From the NCBI GenBank assembly GCA_014799565.1, contig JAAVHT010000020.1:1-33137 (forward strand): a DNA stretch of 33,137 nt. Reading direction: 5' to 3'. The notes under the pieces are model-generated. The model worked only from the letters and a program-made list of their open reading frames with translations, had not been told where the DNA came from and searched no databases. Numbering within the stretch: the first letter of the stretch is position 1; each line of letters begins with the position of its first letter. Position numbers and translations under genes: made by a program. Shown here in pieces: positions 25,652 through 33,137 of the stretch. The stretch is from Clostridiales bacterium. GTDB lineage: Bacteria; Bacillota; Clostridia; Oscillospirales; Oscillospiraceae.

Positions 25652-26347
25652 ATGGCGTCCTACTGCGTCAGCGACATCCATGGGGAGTACGAAGCGTATC
25701 TCCAACTGTTGGAAAAGCTGCGTTTTTCAGACCGGGATACGCTCTATGTCATCGGCGACATGGTGGATCGTGGGCCGCAGCCCATGGCTCTGGTACAGGA
25801 TATCATGGGGCGGGAGAATGTGATCGCCCTGGCGGGGAATCATGACCTTGTGGCCTGCCTTCTCCTGCGGCACCTGATTTATGGCGGACGGGCAGAGGAT
25901 CTTACTGACGATGTGATGCTGGATATCCTGCGCTGGCGGTCCGACGGCGGAACGTCCACTCTGGCAGGCTTCCAAAAACTCTCCGTCCCGGAACGGCAGG
26001 GTGTGCTGGAGTGGCTCCAGGAGCTGGACGTATACCACGAGATTAAAGCGGCCGGTGAGACGTTTGTCCTGGTTCACGGCGGATTGGGAAAGAACTTTGA
26101 TCCGGCCCGTCCTCTGGACAGCTATAAGCTGAATGATTACCTGACTTCCCGCGCGGATTATGGCCGCGTCTATTTCCCAGACAAATTTCTGGTCACCGGC
26201 CACACCCCCACCCGTATGATTCCTGAAAACCCTGCCCCGGACCGCATCTACCGGGCCAATCGGCACATTGCCATAGACTGTGGCTGCACGTTTGGAGGAC
26301 ATTTGGGAGCGATCTGCCTGGAAACAGGGGAGGAATTTTACGTATAA
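25652..26347 (+). CDS. PPP-family metallophosphatase (protein or nucleotide phosphatase)
   Basis: 231 residues with the full set of PPP/calcineurin metal motifs: DIHG (8-11), GDMVDRG (35-41), GNHD (62-65), VHGGL and GHTP near the C-terminus, ending in DCGCTFGG. These bind two metal ions and act on phosphoester bonds. The family includes bacterial Ser/Thr phosphatases, ApaH-like enzymes, and the central phosphatase domain of Pnkp RNA-repair proteins. The substrate cannot be told from sequence. The ATG is preceded by GAGGTGA. It faces the kinase-like gene across a shared terminator. Confidence 0.9.
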   Translation: MASYCVSDIHGEYEAYLQLLEKLRFSDRDTLYVIGDMVDRGPQPMALVQDIMGRENVIALAGNHDLVACLLLRHLIYGGRAEDLTDDVMLDILRWRSDGGTSTLAGFQKLSVPERQGVLEWLQELDVYHEIKAAGETFVLVHGGLGKNFDPARPLDSYKLNDYLTSRADYGRVYFPDKFLVTGHTPTRMIPENPAPDRIYRANRHIAIDCGCTFGGHLGAICLETGEEFYV

Positions 26348-26391
26348 CCCCCCAAACATTGGATCATAGCCTTAGATACCTGCTAACGGCA

Positions 26392-26426
26392 AAAGCCGCC
26401 CCCATATCAATGGAGGGCGGCCTTTT
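26392..26426. terminator. Bidirectional terminator between phosphatase and kinase-like genes
   Basis: A GCCGCCC/GGGCGGC stem with an inner CCAT/ATGG extension, flanked by AAAA on the left and TTTT on the right, so it can work in both directions between these convergent genes. Confidence 0.8.
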
Positions 26427-26494
26427 GATTCGCGATTTATTCGGTTGGCGCCGTGTCTGTTTAGAGCCACTCTTTGGCCTCACGCGCTACGGCA

Positions 26495-27871
26495 TCAAGA
26501 AACTGCTCCTCTCCGTCGAGCCATATGATGCCGCTGCGCCAGCTCTGCCAGAACGATGTCAGAGACAGGGGCAGGTCTATCCTGCTCCTGTTCCAGCAAT
26601 TTTGCCGCCAGCGGCGTCAAATATTTTCCGTTTTTCAGGCGATGGTGGATGCCGCGGCTCTTCCCAGTTGCTTCCATCTGATCCTCCCAGCCACCAATAA
26701 AAATGCTGAGAAAGCTGTCGCTGTTTCCCCGTTTCAGATACCGCTGACGGTACTCCTCTTTCAGGCCGTCCTCCGGGCAGACCACGTGAACTGTCCGGCC
26801 ATACCGCTCCACCAATATATCGATGACGGGAATGATAGTGGGAAAAAGCACCGTTTTCCCCTCCTGTTCGGCTTTCAGGATCTCTAAAACGTAATTCTGG
26901 GGAAAACGGGGGTCGCCGATGTGGTGGAGTGCCCCCCCTTTTCCCTTGCCGTCCGTGAGCGCCTGGAGATCCAGGCCGCTGTCCGATTCGTCCAGCAGGC
27001 TCCAGGGCTCCCCCAGGATCCGTTCCATTGTCTCCTTTTGTGTGCTGTTCAAATCGTCGAGATGCGTTTTCTCCGCCGTCAGCGCCCACCAGAGCGTGTG
27101 ATTGATGGTACAGGTTCCGCAGGTTCTGGGGCTGATTACGCCAAACTGTCCCATTCGGGGCGGATAGTCCCAGCCCGCGTCAAATGCCTCCTGCGGAGTG
27201 AGCAGCTCCCGCTTCCCGCAGTGCTCACACACGTGCAGGAACCGCAGATTCCCGCTCGTTAACTTCTGAAGGATTTCCCTCTGTTTCTGCCCGCGCCTTT
27301 CCTTCTGCTCCTCTGCCGCCAGTTCCGCCCGGGCCTGTGCCACAATACCTGGATCCATCGGTTCCAAGTGCTCCTCTATCTGTCCATTCCGCAGTTCAAA
27401 AATGTGGGCAAAGCCCTCCGCCCGGTTGGGGAATTCGATCTGCTCGCGCTCTTTCAATAGCGTGTGCTTGTCCCGCTCAAGCCCGCGGCACCGAAGGTTT
27501 TCCTCAAATCGCTCCTCCTCAGGGCTGACCAAGCAGATGTCGATGGGCTCACCGGTGATCGCCCGGATCGCGTCGATGAAGGTAATGCGCCGCTTGGCCT
27601 TGTAGAAAGTCCCCTCGATGGCCACCGGCTCTCCCGCGCGGATGTGCTCCAGCGCGTCGGCCAGCAGCAGCTCGTTGGCCTGAGCTAACTGCCGGCGGTA
27701 GTCAGCGCTGCTGATGAATTCCGAGCCCCCCGCCGCCCGGTACTCGTCCCACAGCCTGTTTTGGTACTCCCCCATAGACAGGTGGATGTGTTCCGGAAAC
27801 AGCTGGGCGGCGTAGTAGCTCTTACCGGAGGCAGGTACACCCATGATAAATACGATTTTGGCAACAGGCAT
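26495..27871 (-). CDS. P-loop kinase-like protein with a C-terminal zinc-containing region
   Basis: 458 residues. Walker A GVPASGKS (11-18) at the very N-terminus and a segment EGTFYKAKRRITFIDAI resemble the zeta-toxin/polynucleotide-kinase group of small kinases. A Walker-B aspartate is not obvious. A linker (residues about 180-215) leads to a second region with CEHCGK and TCGTC pairs (a likely zinc site) and a C-terminal Pro/Arg-rich tail. The ATG at 27871 follows AAAGGAG. It could phosphorylate a nucleic acid, nucleotide or small molecule; this is family-level inference. It is divergent from the gene at 27980 and convergent with the phosphatase. Confidence 0.8.
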   Translation of the reverse strand: MPVAKIVFIMGVPASGKSYYAAQLFPEHIHLSMGEYQNRLWDEYRAAGGSEFISSADYRRQLAQANELLLADALEHIRAGEPVAIEGTFYKAKRRITFIDAIRAITGEPIDICLVSPEEERFEENLRCRGLERDKHTLLKEREQIEFPNRAEGFAHIFELRNGQIEEHLEPMDPGIVAQARAELAAEEQKERRGQKQREILQKLTSGNLRFLHVCEHCGKRELLTPQEAFDAGWDYPPRMGQFGVISPRTCGTCTINHTLWWALTAEKTHLDDLNSTQKETMERILGEPWSLLDESDSGLDLQALTDGKGKGGALHHIGDPRFPQNYVLEILKAEQEGKTVLFPTIIPVIDILVERYGRTVHVVCPEDGLKEEYRQRYLKRGNSDSFLSIFIGGWEDQMEATGKSRGIHHRLKNGKYLTPLAAKLLEQEQDRPAPVSDIVLAELAQRHHMARRRGAVS

Positions 27872-27979
27872 TGAATCAGCTCCTTTTCTGTGATAATATA
27901 CGGACTACGCTTTTTAAGCAAAAAATGTGTCTACTATAAAATGCTCATGTACCAGCCGGATGAAAGGAAGCCAATAATT

Positions 27980-28990
27980 ATGAACATCAAAGATTTTTTG
28001 AAATTGGAGCATCCAGAGTCATTTGATTTTAAGGACTTGGAACGTGATTTAAAATCCAAAGGCTGCGATTTCGAAAAATGGCTGACTTATAAGACGAGCC
28101 CCAAGTCGTTTGACTGTGACTGCTGCACACTGGCCCTGACAATATACAGGTTCCTGTGGGGCGGTGGGAATATCGCGGATGGGAATAGGTTCTGGCAGCT
28201 GGATATATTTGAAAACAGGGAATTTGGCGGTGACACGATGAACTCCATGGCCGCGACACTAATTACATATATAGGCCAGCATGAGAAGCGAAATGCCCTT
28301 GTCCCCCAAAAAGGGCGAATGAGCCTTACCAAAATCCACGATGGTTTCCAGCGCAGAGAAGAAAACCCGAATGTGTGGAAAGATTTTCTCGAAAACGGGC
28401 TGCCATGGGGTGATTTTGCCAGAAATGTAGGGTGCATAGGAAACTTCGTCCTCACCCCGCGCACATTCAATATGTACCGGAACCGGGCGGCAAGAGACTG
28501 CTGGGATCTCTCACTGGAGTTGCTGCGCAAGGGAGACACTTGCCTCTACGGCGATGATATTTGGCGCAAAAAGGACTATGAAAAGTACATCAATTTCTTT
28601 TTTCTGTGGGATTATGTGGACGATACGGGAGAACCAATTGCGCTTTTTGAGCGGGAAGGCGAGAAAAAGCTTCCCCAAGTAAAAGATGAAAATAATGACT
28701 TCAGATTTATGGACAATGCATTTCAAGTTTTTTTAGAAGGTGTGAACTGCCGCATCGAGCGCAGAGGCATTTTTATGGCCGCTATGCTGGATATTGCCGT
28801 CAATGATCCCAATGAGTATGGACATATCAGGGATTGTCTGTCAAGTGATGGGTGCGAATTAGCCGGCCATGGCAAATGCAGCCTGGAAACAGCCTTGGAA
28901 TATCTGCGCAACAAGGCGAGACTAAGCAAAGACACTCAAGATAAATTGAACACGCTGAAAGAGATATTGAAAGAAAAACCATTACAGTAG
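27980..28990 (+). CDS. Unknown protein with GDTMNS motif (DUF6994-like)
   Basis: 336 residues; ATG with AAGGAAG nine bases upstream. Features: FGGDTMNSMAATLI at about 80-93, IGNFVLTPRTFNMYRN, then RDCWDLSLELLRKG and INFFFLWDYVDD. The minus-strand protein ending at 29359 shares GDTMNS, the GN-x-x-LTP block and the DYWDLAL block, so the two are distant paralogues. The pattern reminds me of DUF6994, but this is from memory and not certain. There are no membrane segments. The gene is less GC-rich than its neighbours. Function unknown. Confidence 0.75.
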   Translation: MNIKDFLKLEHPESFDFKDLERDLKSKGCDFEKWLTYKTSPKSFDCDCCTLALTIYRFLWGGGNIADGNRFWQLDIFENREFGGDTMNSMAATLITYIGQHEKRNALVPQKGRMSLTKIHDGFQRREENPNVWKDFLENGLPWGDFARNVGCIGNFVLTPRTFNMYRNRAARDCWDLSLELLRKGDTCLYGDDIWRKKDYEKYINFFFLWDYVDDTGEPIALFEREGEKKLPQVKDENNDFRFMDNAFQVFLEGVNCRIERRGIFMAAMLDIAVNDPNEYGHIRDCLSSDGCELAGHGKCSLETALEYLRNKARLSKDTQDKLNTLKEILKEKPLQ

Positions 28991-29015
28991 CTACCCATAC
29001 ACAGTTTCTGCATAC

Positions 29016-29044
29016 TGGATCCACATCAATCAGATGCGGATCCA
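29016..29044. terminator. Hairpin between convergent genes
   Basis: A 12-bp stem with one mismatch (29016-29027 with 29033-29044) and a five-base loop between the stops at 28990 and 29066. It has no T tract on either side, so the terminator role is tentative. Confidence 0.45.
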
Positions 29045-29065
29045 ACGTGTTGTTCCCCCGCCTTT

Positions 29066-29536
29066 TTATCCCGGGTCTTCCTTTTCCGGCCGGCATCGCT
29101 CCAGATACAGCGGGCTGATGTGCTGATGGGAAAAGCCCCCTTGCCCTGTAGGGAACTCCACCGTGACGCACGCATCGAAGTAGTCGGCATACAGCCCGTC
29201 CTTTACCCGCTGGTTGAAGTGTGCCCACTCCTCCTGGGTGGTTTCCACGATTCCACGCCGTCCGCTCCTGGAGCAGCCGGCCACCCGAACGATATCTCCG
29301 CGCCGGAAGGGGTTAGGTAGTTCCAAATACTGGTTTTCAAACCGCAGGTTTGAGAAGGTCATCTCAAGATACTCCGCCATGCTGGCAGAGACGGGCTCGC
29401 TGGAGCTGACGGCGTACAGCTCCCCCTGTTCGTTGAAGCTGGCGCGCCCGGCCCAGTAGTGATCCGAATCATCGTCCAACGGCTCCGGTTCCTCCGAAGG
29501 TGGTTCTTCTTGGAACAGATAGGGATTGCAATACAT
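29066..29536 (-). CDS. Unknown protein, N-terminal boundary unclear
   Basis: 156 residues from the ATG at 29536 (MYCNPYLFQEEP). In the same frame the sequence remains protein-like upstream to about 29632 (FEVYKYRLLGTPDLPPLRKN), where no start codon is found. Either an original start was lost or the gene was once fused in frame to the upstream gene. The middle has FRRGDIVRVAGCSRSGRRGI, an SH3-like barrel pattern. Family unknown. The upstream gene's frame runs on over this one as an overlap that looks non-coding. Confidence 0.6.
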   Translation of the reverse strand: MYCNPYLFQEEPPSEEPEPLDDDSDHYWAGRASFNEQGELYAVSSSEPVSASMAEYLEMTFSNLRFENQYLELPNPFRRGDIVRVAGCSRSGRRGIVETTQEEWAHFNQRVKDGLYADYFDACVTVEFPTGQGGFSHQHISPLYLERCRPEKEDPG

Positions 29537-30609
29537 TTGGTTCTTTCGGAGCGGCGGCAGGTCGGGAGTTCCGAGCAGACGGTATTTGTAGACCTCAAAG
29601 GCGCCGCCCTCCTGTTCTCCGCCTCATCCAGTGCGTCCACGATGAGCGCGCTTCTGGCCCGGATAGCCGCGGCCGCGTTGGTGAAATACGCGGAAATCTG
29701 CTCCCCGGCCGGAAGGATGTGCGCAGAGCCCTTGCCGGGAATGTCGTTTGCCGCAAATGCTTCAAACGCCCGGATATGCCCCTCCCACAGCGGTTTGGGC
29801 GAGCCGTCCGCCGCCAGAAAGGGCTGCATGAAGCAGGTTTCCACAAAGGCCTCCCAGCTTCCAAAGGCGCTGAGCCACCTGTGGTACTGTCGGACCTCTT
29901 TGCTGTCTTCAGGACAGCCCAGCAGCAGCGCCAGGTACCGGTCGCGCCGGGTGCTCCTGTCCTGGTACCAGTGGAAGGCACACCAGAGGGCCAGATCCCA
30001 GTAATCGCGGGTGCTCCCAAGTCCCCGCGGGCTGTTGCATCCAATGGGGACGGGCGTCAGGTTGCCCACGGAGTAGGCGGCCCGCAAAAATTCCTCTGCG
30101 CCTGGGCAGGCGGCCAGCACATCCCCATAGAGGTTCCGGTGCCGGGCGTACAGCCATATGGTGGTCACTTTGCCCCAGCCCTTGAAGCCCAGCTCCGGCT
30201 CCACCAGATCTCCCAGCTGGGATCGGAACAACTCATTGAGGGTGGTGGAGATGGAGTTCATGGTGTCGCCCCGCACCTGGCCGACCTCCAGACAGGGAAA
30301 TAAACAGAGCTTCCCATGCCAAAGGCGGCGCCAGATGTCTTGAAACAGCGGGCAGCTGTCCGGCTCGCCAGAGACCAGGATGCGGCTCTGATATTCATCG
30401 TGGAGCTTCTTCGCTTCGGCGCATCCGAGCTTGCCCGCGTGCCGACCGGGATATGCACCGATCCCCACCCCCTGGTAGACGGCGTGCCGATCCATTGGGT
30501 CTGGCACGCCGCCCAAGTCGATGATCTCCTTCCGGAGGTCATACTCGATCTGATCCTGCCGGGGCCGCGCCTGGAAGCGCTCCAGGCCGGCGGGCTTTTT
30601 GCTTTCCAT
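29359..30609 (-). CDS. Unknown protein with GDTMNS motif, paralogue of the gene at 27980; 3' end probably frameshifted
   Basis: ATG at 30609 with AAAGGAG upstream. The recognised part has GDTMNSISTTLNELF, the block VGNLTPVPIGCNSPRG and then TRDYWDLALWCAFHWYQD, followed by FGSWEAFVETCFMQPFL. From about 29630 to the stop at 29359 the translation becomes low-quality (Arg/Ser-rich), while another frame there encodes the gene at 29066. The true end is therefore probably near 29630, after ALIVDALDEAE. It starts 20 bases after the 199-residue gene, so they share an operon. Function unknown. Confidence 0.65.
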   Translation of the reverse strand: MESKKPAGLERFQARPRQDQIEYDLRKEIIDLGGVPDPMDRHAVYQGVGIGAYPGRHAGKLGCAEAKKLHDEYQSRILVSGEPDSCPLFQDIWRRLWHGKLCLFPCLEVGQVRGDTMNSISTTLNELFRSQLGDLVEPELGFKGWGKVTTIWLYARHRNLYGDVLAACPGAEEFLRAAYSVGNLTPVPIGCNSPRGLGSTRDYWDLALWCAFHWYQDRSTRRDRYLALLLGCPEDSKEVRQYHRWLSAFGSWEAFVETCFMQPFLAADGSPKPLWEGHIRAFEAFAANDIPGKGSAHILPAGEQISAYFTNAAAAIRARSALIVDALDEAENRRAAPLRSTNTVCSELPTCRRSERTKCIAIPICSKKNHLRRNRSRWTMIRITTGPGAPASTNRGSCTPSAPASPSLPAWRSILR

Positions 30610-30628
30610 ATCATTCGCTCCTTTCATG

Positions 30629-31222
30629 TCAGTCCATCTGACAGTCAAAAAACTCGGGAAAATCGTGCTTCATCACCAGCTCCAGCGCCCGGACCATCTC
30701 GTTCTGGAAGATCCGATCCTCGGAGAACTGGTTGTTCAGCCGCTCGTTCTCCTCCTCCACCGCTTTGAAGTAGGCGTTTCGCGCCAAGACATCCCGCAGC
30801 GTGGGCTGGAAGGCAAAGTGGGGGACAAACGTCCCCGGGGCGGCCCGCGCCGCGTTATCCTCGACCTCCAGGTATGACTCCGGACAGTTTTCGATGGCGT
30901 CAAAGACCACATCGAAGTACTTCAGGGCCGGATCAATTTCCAGCCAGCGGTCGACGACACCGGGCACCTCGAAGCTCTTGACAAACCGTCGCACCTCCCG
31001 GACGATCCTCCGCAGTTTGTCCAGAATGGCCTCCTCGCCCAGCAAGAGGCGCTGCATGGCCTCCTCCACCTTTGACAGTTCCGCCTCGTAGTAATCCCAG
31101 CCGTCTGTTTTCGTGCCGGGAATGTAGTTGTAGTGGTCGGAACTCTCGATCTGCCACAAGATACGGTTCAGCATACCATAGATCTCGATGATCCGTTCTC
31201 TCTGCTCATTTACTTTCATCAT
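30629..31222 (-). CDS. Unknown 197-residue helical protein
   Basis: Highly charged and mostly helical: NEQRERIIEIYGMLNRILWQ and KLRRIVREVRRFVKSFEVP. There are no cysteine clusters, signal peptide or membrane segments. The ATG at 31222 has AAGGAGG at seven bases; the ATG at 31228 lies too close to that site. First gene of a minus-strand operon with the GDTMNS gene, and downstream of an inverted repeat and TATAAT box. Family not recognised. Confidence 0.72.
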   Translation of the reverse strand: MMKVNEQRERIIEIYGMLNRILWQIESSDHYNYIPGTKTDGWDYYEAELSKVEEAMQRLLLGEEAILDKLRRIVREVRRFVKSFEVPGVVDRWLEIDPALKYFDVVFDAIENCPESYLEVEDNAARAAPGTFVPHFAFQPTLRDVLARNAYFKAVEEENERLNNQFSEDRIFQNEMVRALELVMKHDFPEFFDCQMD

Positions 31223-31290
31223 CGTCATTCCTCCTTACCGTGTCTGTTTCCGTTCTTCCTATTCCGTTGTCAAGGTTCACTGTGATTCTA

Positions 31291-31336
31291 ATTATAGCGC
31301 CGCAAAGGTCTGGTTTTTCCAGACCTTTGCGGCGCT
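31291..31336 (-). promoter_or_regulatory. TATAAT box abutting an 18-bp perfect inverted repeat
   Basis: On the minus strand TATAAT (31296-31291) lies about 70 bases before the start at 31222. The two 18-bp arms (31296-31313 and 31319-31336) are perfect complements separated by five T. One arm fills the spacer upstream of the -10 box; no good -35 is present, as expected for a regulated promoter. It also lies just after the stop of the WYL gene, so it may instead be, or also be, that gene's terminator, although no U tract follows. Confidence 0.5.
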
Positions 31337-31349
31337 TCCAGAAAATTTT

Positions 31350-32528
31350 TTAATTTTCTTTTTTCAGGTTATACCTTTGACACGCTTCCTGGAGCTTTTT
31401 TATCACCCCTTCTCGTACCTCTTTGGGTTCCAGTACCTCAAAGCGGTCGCTGTACTGCATGGCAAAATTCACCATCGCATAGGGGCTGCACTGCACCTCC
31501 ACCACATCATCCCCGGACTCCTCTGTGCGGATATAGCGGAAGCTGTCCCCAAACCAGTCATGGAGGAAGGTGTAATTGATTTCCTGTTCGCTCTGTCTCG
31601 GCCAGATCCGCAGCCGGATGTGCCGAGGCCGCTCATAGGACATATTCAGATGGGTATGGTGGAATTCTTCGTCCCATACCTGGGGTAGATCCCGCACATT
31701 TTTCTTGTCCTGCGCCCGATCCTCCGGGCGGATGGACTCCTTCCCGCCTCCGGAAATCTCAATATCGGTCATCAGGTCGATCCGCCAGATGGACATATTG
31801 CTGTAGTTGTCCCGGCAGGCCAGCAGATAGTATCGTCCGCCGTTGGCCACAATGTAGTATGGGCTGACGGTATCCCGGAAAGGGATCCGCCCCTTTTTCC
31901 GCACAGGATGGAGCTGCTTGTCCCGGCGGTAGGCGTTGAATACAAAGCTGATTTTGACGTGGCTGTCGATGGCCTGCTGGATGGTCAGCAGTGACTCCCG
32001 AAGCCTCGCCGGTTCCACCAGCCGCGGCTCCCGCACCCGGCACACCTTTTTCAGATCCTTTGGGTAAAATCGGGTGGTCAGACGAGTCTCGATCTTGTCA
32101 ATCAGGGCTTTTGCCTCTTGACCTGTCAAGGTGCTGGAGAACAGAACGGCCTCGATTAAGCGGTCTATTTCCTCTTTGCTGAAGGTATGCTGGTAGTACA
32201 GCCTCCGAATTTGGAGGTCATCCAGTCCTTTTTCCTCGTCGCCATCCTCCTCCTCGTTATCTCTGCCGTATTTTGCTTCAAAGGCATCAAAATTCAGCTT
32301 CCACTGATCCTTTGGCCGCAGGCCATACTCGGCGTAGTTCATCGCCAGAACCATGCGGATGATAAGGTCACGGCCTGTCTCCTTCCTGCCCATATAACTG
32401 TGTGTCTCCGGGTTGTCGCGCAACTTGGCCTGAGTGATCGGATGCTCTCTGTCTGTGTTTTCCCTCAGATATTCCAAAAGTCGATAGGCTCGTTCGAACT
32501 GAGACGGCCTGCTGCTTTTCCGTGCCAT
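31350..32528 (-). CDS. WYL-domain transcriptional regulator
   Basis: 392 residues; ATG at 32528 with CAGGAGGA upstream. The N-terminal region (QFERAYRLLEYLRENTDREH) starts a winged-helix domain. The central WYL domain includes HPVRKKGRIPFRDTVSPYYI and GGRYYLLACRDNYSNMSIWR, with ligand-pocket-type residues, followed by a WCX-like C-terminal domain (RIWPRQSEQE, HDWFGDSFRYI, MQYSDRFEVLEP). WYL regulators control phage defence (BrxR, CapW), DNA-damage responses and CRISPR loci, usually as repressors sensing a nucleotide or DNA signal. It lies between the minus-strand operon and a broken TIR-like gene, so it probably regulates one or both. Confidence 0.92.
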   Translation of the reverse strand: MARKSSRPSQFERAYRLLEYLRENTDREHPITQAKLRDNPETHSYMGRKETGRDLIIRMVLAMNYAEYGLRPKDQWKLNFDAFEAKYGRDNEEEDGDEEKGLDDLQIRRLYYQHTFSKEEIDRLIEAVLFSSTLTGQEAKALIDKIETRLTTRFYPKDLKKVCRVREPRLVEPARLRESLLTIQQAIDSHVKISFVFNAYRRDKQLHPVRKKGRIPFRDTVSPYYIVANGGRYYLLACRDNYSNMSIWRIDLMTDIEISGGGKESIRPEDRAQDKKNVRDLPQVWDEEFHHTHLNMSYERPRHIRLRIWPRQSEQEINYTFLHDWFGDSFRYIRTEESGDDVVEVQCSPYAMVNFAMQYSDRFEVLEPKEVREGVIKKLQEACQRYNLKKEN

Positions 32529-32572
32529 TGTGTGTTCCTCCTGATTGATTAATGTCTGATTTCCGTTTTGCC

Positions 32573-32593
32573 CATGCTTATGAGATGAGCATG
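32573..32593. promoter_or_regulatory. Small palindrome between WYL and TIR-like genes
   Basis: CATGCTTA and TGAGCATG match as inverted halves at seven of eight positions around a five-base centre. It lies 45 bases upstream of the WYL start and may be an operator. Support is only position and symmetry. Confidence 0.3.
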
Positions 32594-32643
32594 CCATCCG
32601 GCCTCTGCATCATATTTCAATACATATTCTCTCTAAATTTGAC

Positions 32644-33026
32644 TTGATTTTACTGGGACGATACCTGTTTGTCAAGGCGGAAGACTTGAACCGGTACATT
32701 GAAAACGGTTCATTTGCGAATCTCCTCTCCGAAATCAAAGGATCTCAATATGTCATACTTGATGGTGCGGCATCATTCATATTGAAGAAGAAAAAACACT
32801 TCTTGATGCCAGTGGATTTGAACATAGGGTTCTTAATGAAAATGTGTTAATTGAAATTGGTGCTGCAATCGCTCTTTATGGCAACAGAATAATTCTTTTA
32901 TGTCACAAGGGAATTTCTTTGTCCTCAAATCTCCAAGGCCTCTATAGATGTGAGTATGATGGAGATAAATTGGATTATGAAGCAACTATGAAATTGCTCA
33001 AAACATTTAATAGCTTTAAGAAGTAA
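32644..33026 (+). pseudogene. TIR-like nucleotide-binding protein, truncated and frameshifted
   Basis: The first frame reads LLGRYLFVKAEDLNRYIENG to about 32780. After a one-base shift it continues as HIEEEKTLLDASGFEHRVLN, then VLIEIGAAIALYGNRIILLC and LQGLYRCEYDGDKLDYEATM to the stop. The second part matches the end of the TIR-like nucleotide-binding family (PF10137 type): an E-x-G helix, an ILLCHKG-like strand, and the L-Q-G-L-Y-x-x-x-Y-D ending. The N-terminal glycine-rich strand and loop of the fold are absent. Such proteins act as NAD-cleaving or nucleotide-binding effectors in defence systems such as CBASS and Thoeris. It is probably inactive here. Confidence 0.62.
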
Positions 33027-33073
33027 AAAGCGGGAGAGATAAATAGGATCCCCATTTGTCTCTCCCGCTTTTT
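33025..33073. terminator. Bidirectional terminator after the TIR-like relic
   Basis: A perfect 15-bp stem (33025-33039 with 33059-33073), A-rich on its left flank and T-rich on its right, between convergent reading frames. Confidence 0.85.
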
Positions 33074-33086
33074 GTATATCTGCTTC

Positions 33087-33137
33087 TCACATCGTCTGGT
33101 CGATAACACTCCTAATGGTGTCCGCCGCCTCCCGCTT
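33087..33137 (-). CDS. C-terminal end of a gene extending beyond the window
   Basis: The last 16 codons read KREAADTIRSVIDQTM before a TGA. It is followed by the shared terminator, which supports a genuine gene end. Too short to assign; conjugation or mobilisation proteins are possible given the surroundings. Confidence 0.5.
   Translation of the reverse strand, partial: KREAADTIRSVIDQTM

Noticed and set aside
29459..30303. Long plus-strand frames opposite the GDTMNS gene
   Set aside because: The minus strand has a proper ribosome site and shared family blocks; the plus frames are low-complexity shadows.

Overview
The window looks like accessory DNA from a gut Clostridia genome, most likely an Oscillospiraceae relative of Flavonifractor or Intestinimonas. 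The basis is the GC-rich flanking genes, strong GGAGG ribosome binding sites, an AP2-domain protein, a VPQTG surface protein with a class B sortase, c-di-GMP-I riboswitch sequence, and several relics of integrative elements. It is a patchwork: intact operons lie between truncated integrase, regulator, tRNA and TIR-like remnants. The genus is inferred, not shown.

Region 1 (1-2480) is an element edge: an excisionase-like gene and two related helix-turn-helix genes on the minus strand, with a DUF6076-like zinc protein on the plus strand. Region 2 (2537-13965) is the most interesting. After an integrase remnant and a clear promoter, four tightly packed AT-rich genes encode a CoiA-like zinc-finger protein, a coiled-coil protein with a degenerate P-loop-like segment, an unrecognised 350-residue protein, and a 1763-residue SF2 helicase with a DUF1998-type C-terminus. 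This resembles the layout of Druantia and DISARM-class antiphage systems, but the three partners are not recognisable, so it is a candidate new or divergent defence system. Just downstream is the 3' half of a tRNA with its terminator, probably an attachment-site scar.

Region 3 (14236-19064) is a two-gene MacB/FtsX-type ABC exporter set between two copies of a structured repeat, next to a truncated XRE regulator. Region 4 (19167-23379) has a serine recombinase with a repeat-rich putative recombination site, an AP2 protein, and a surface module: one clear and one altered c-di-GMP-I riboswitch, a beta-helix-like wall-anchored protein and a sortase B.

Region 5 (23766-33137) has a second DUF6076-like protein, a frameshifted XRE regulator, phosphoesterase debris, a PPP-type phosphatase, a P-loop kinase-like protein on the opposite strand, two related proteins sharing a GDTMNS motif, a 199-residue unknown, a WYL regulator, and a broken TIR-like gene. 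WYL regulators and TIR-like proteins are common in defence islands, so this may be a second, partly decayed defence-type locus.
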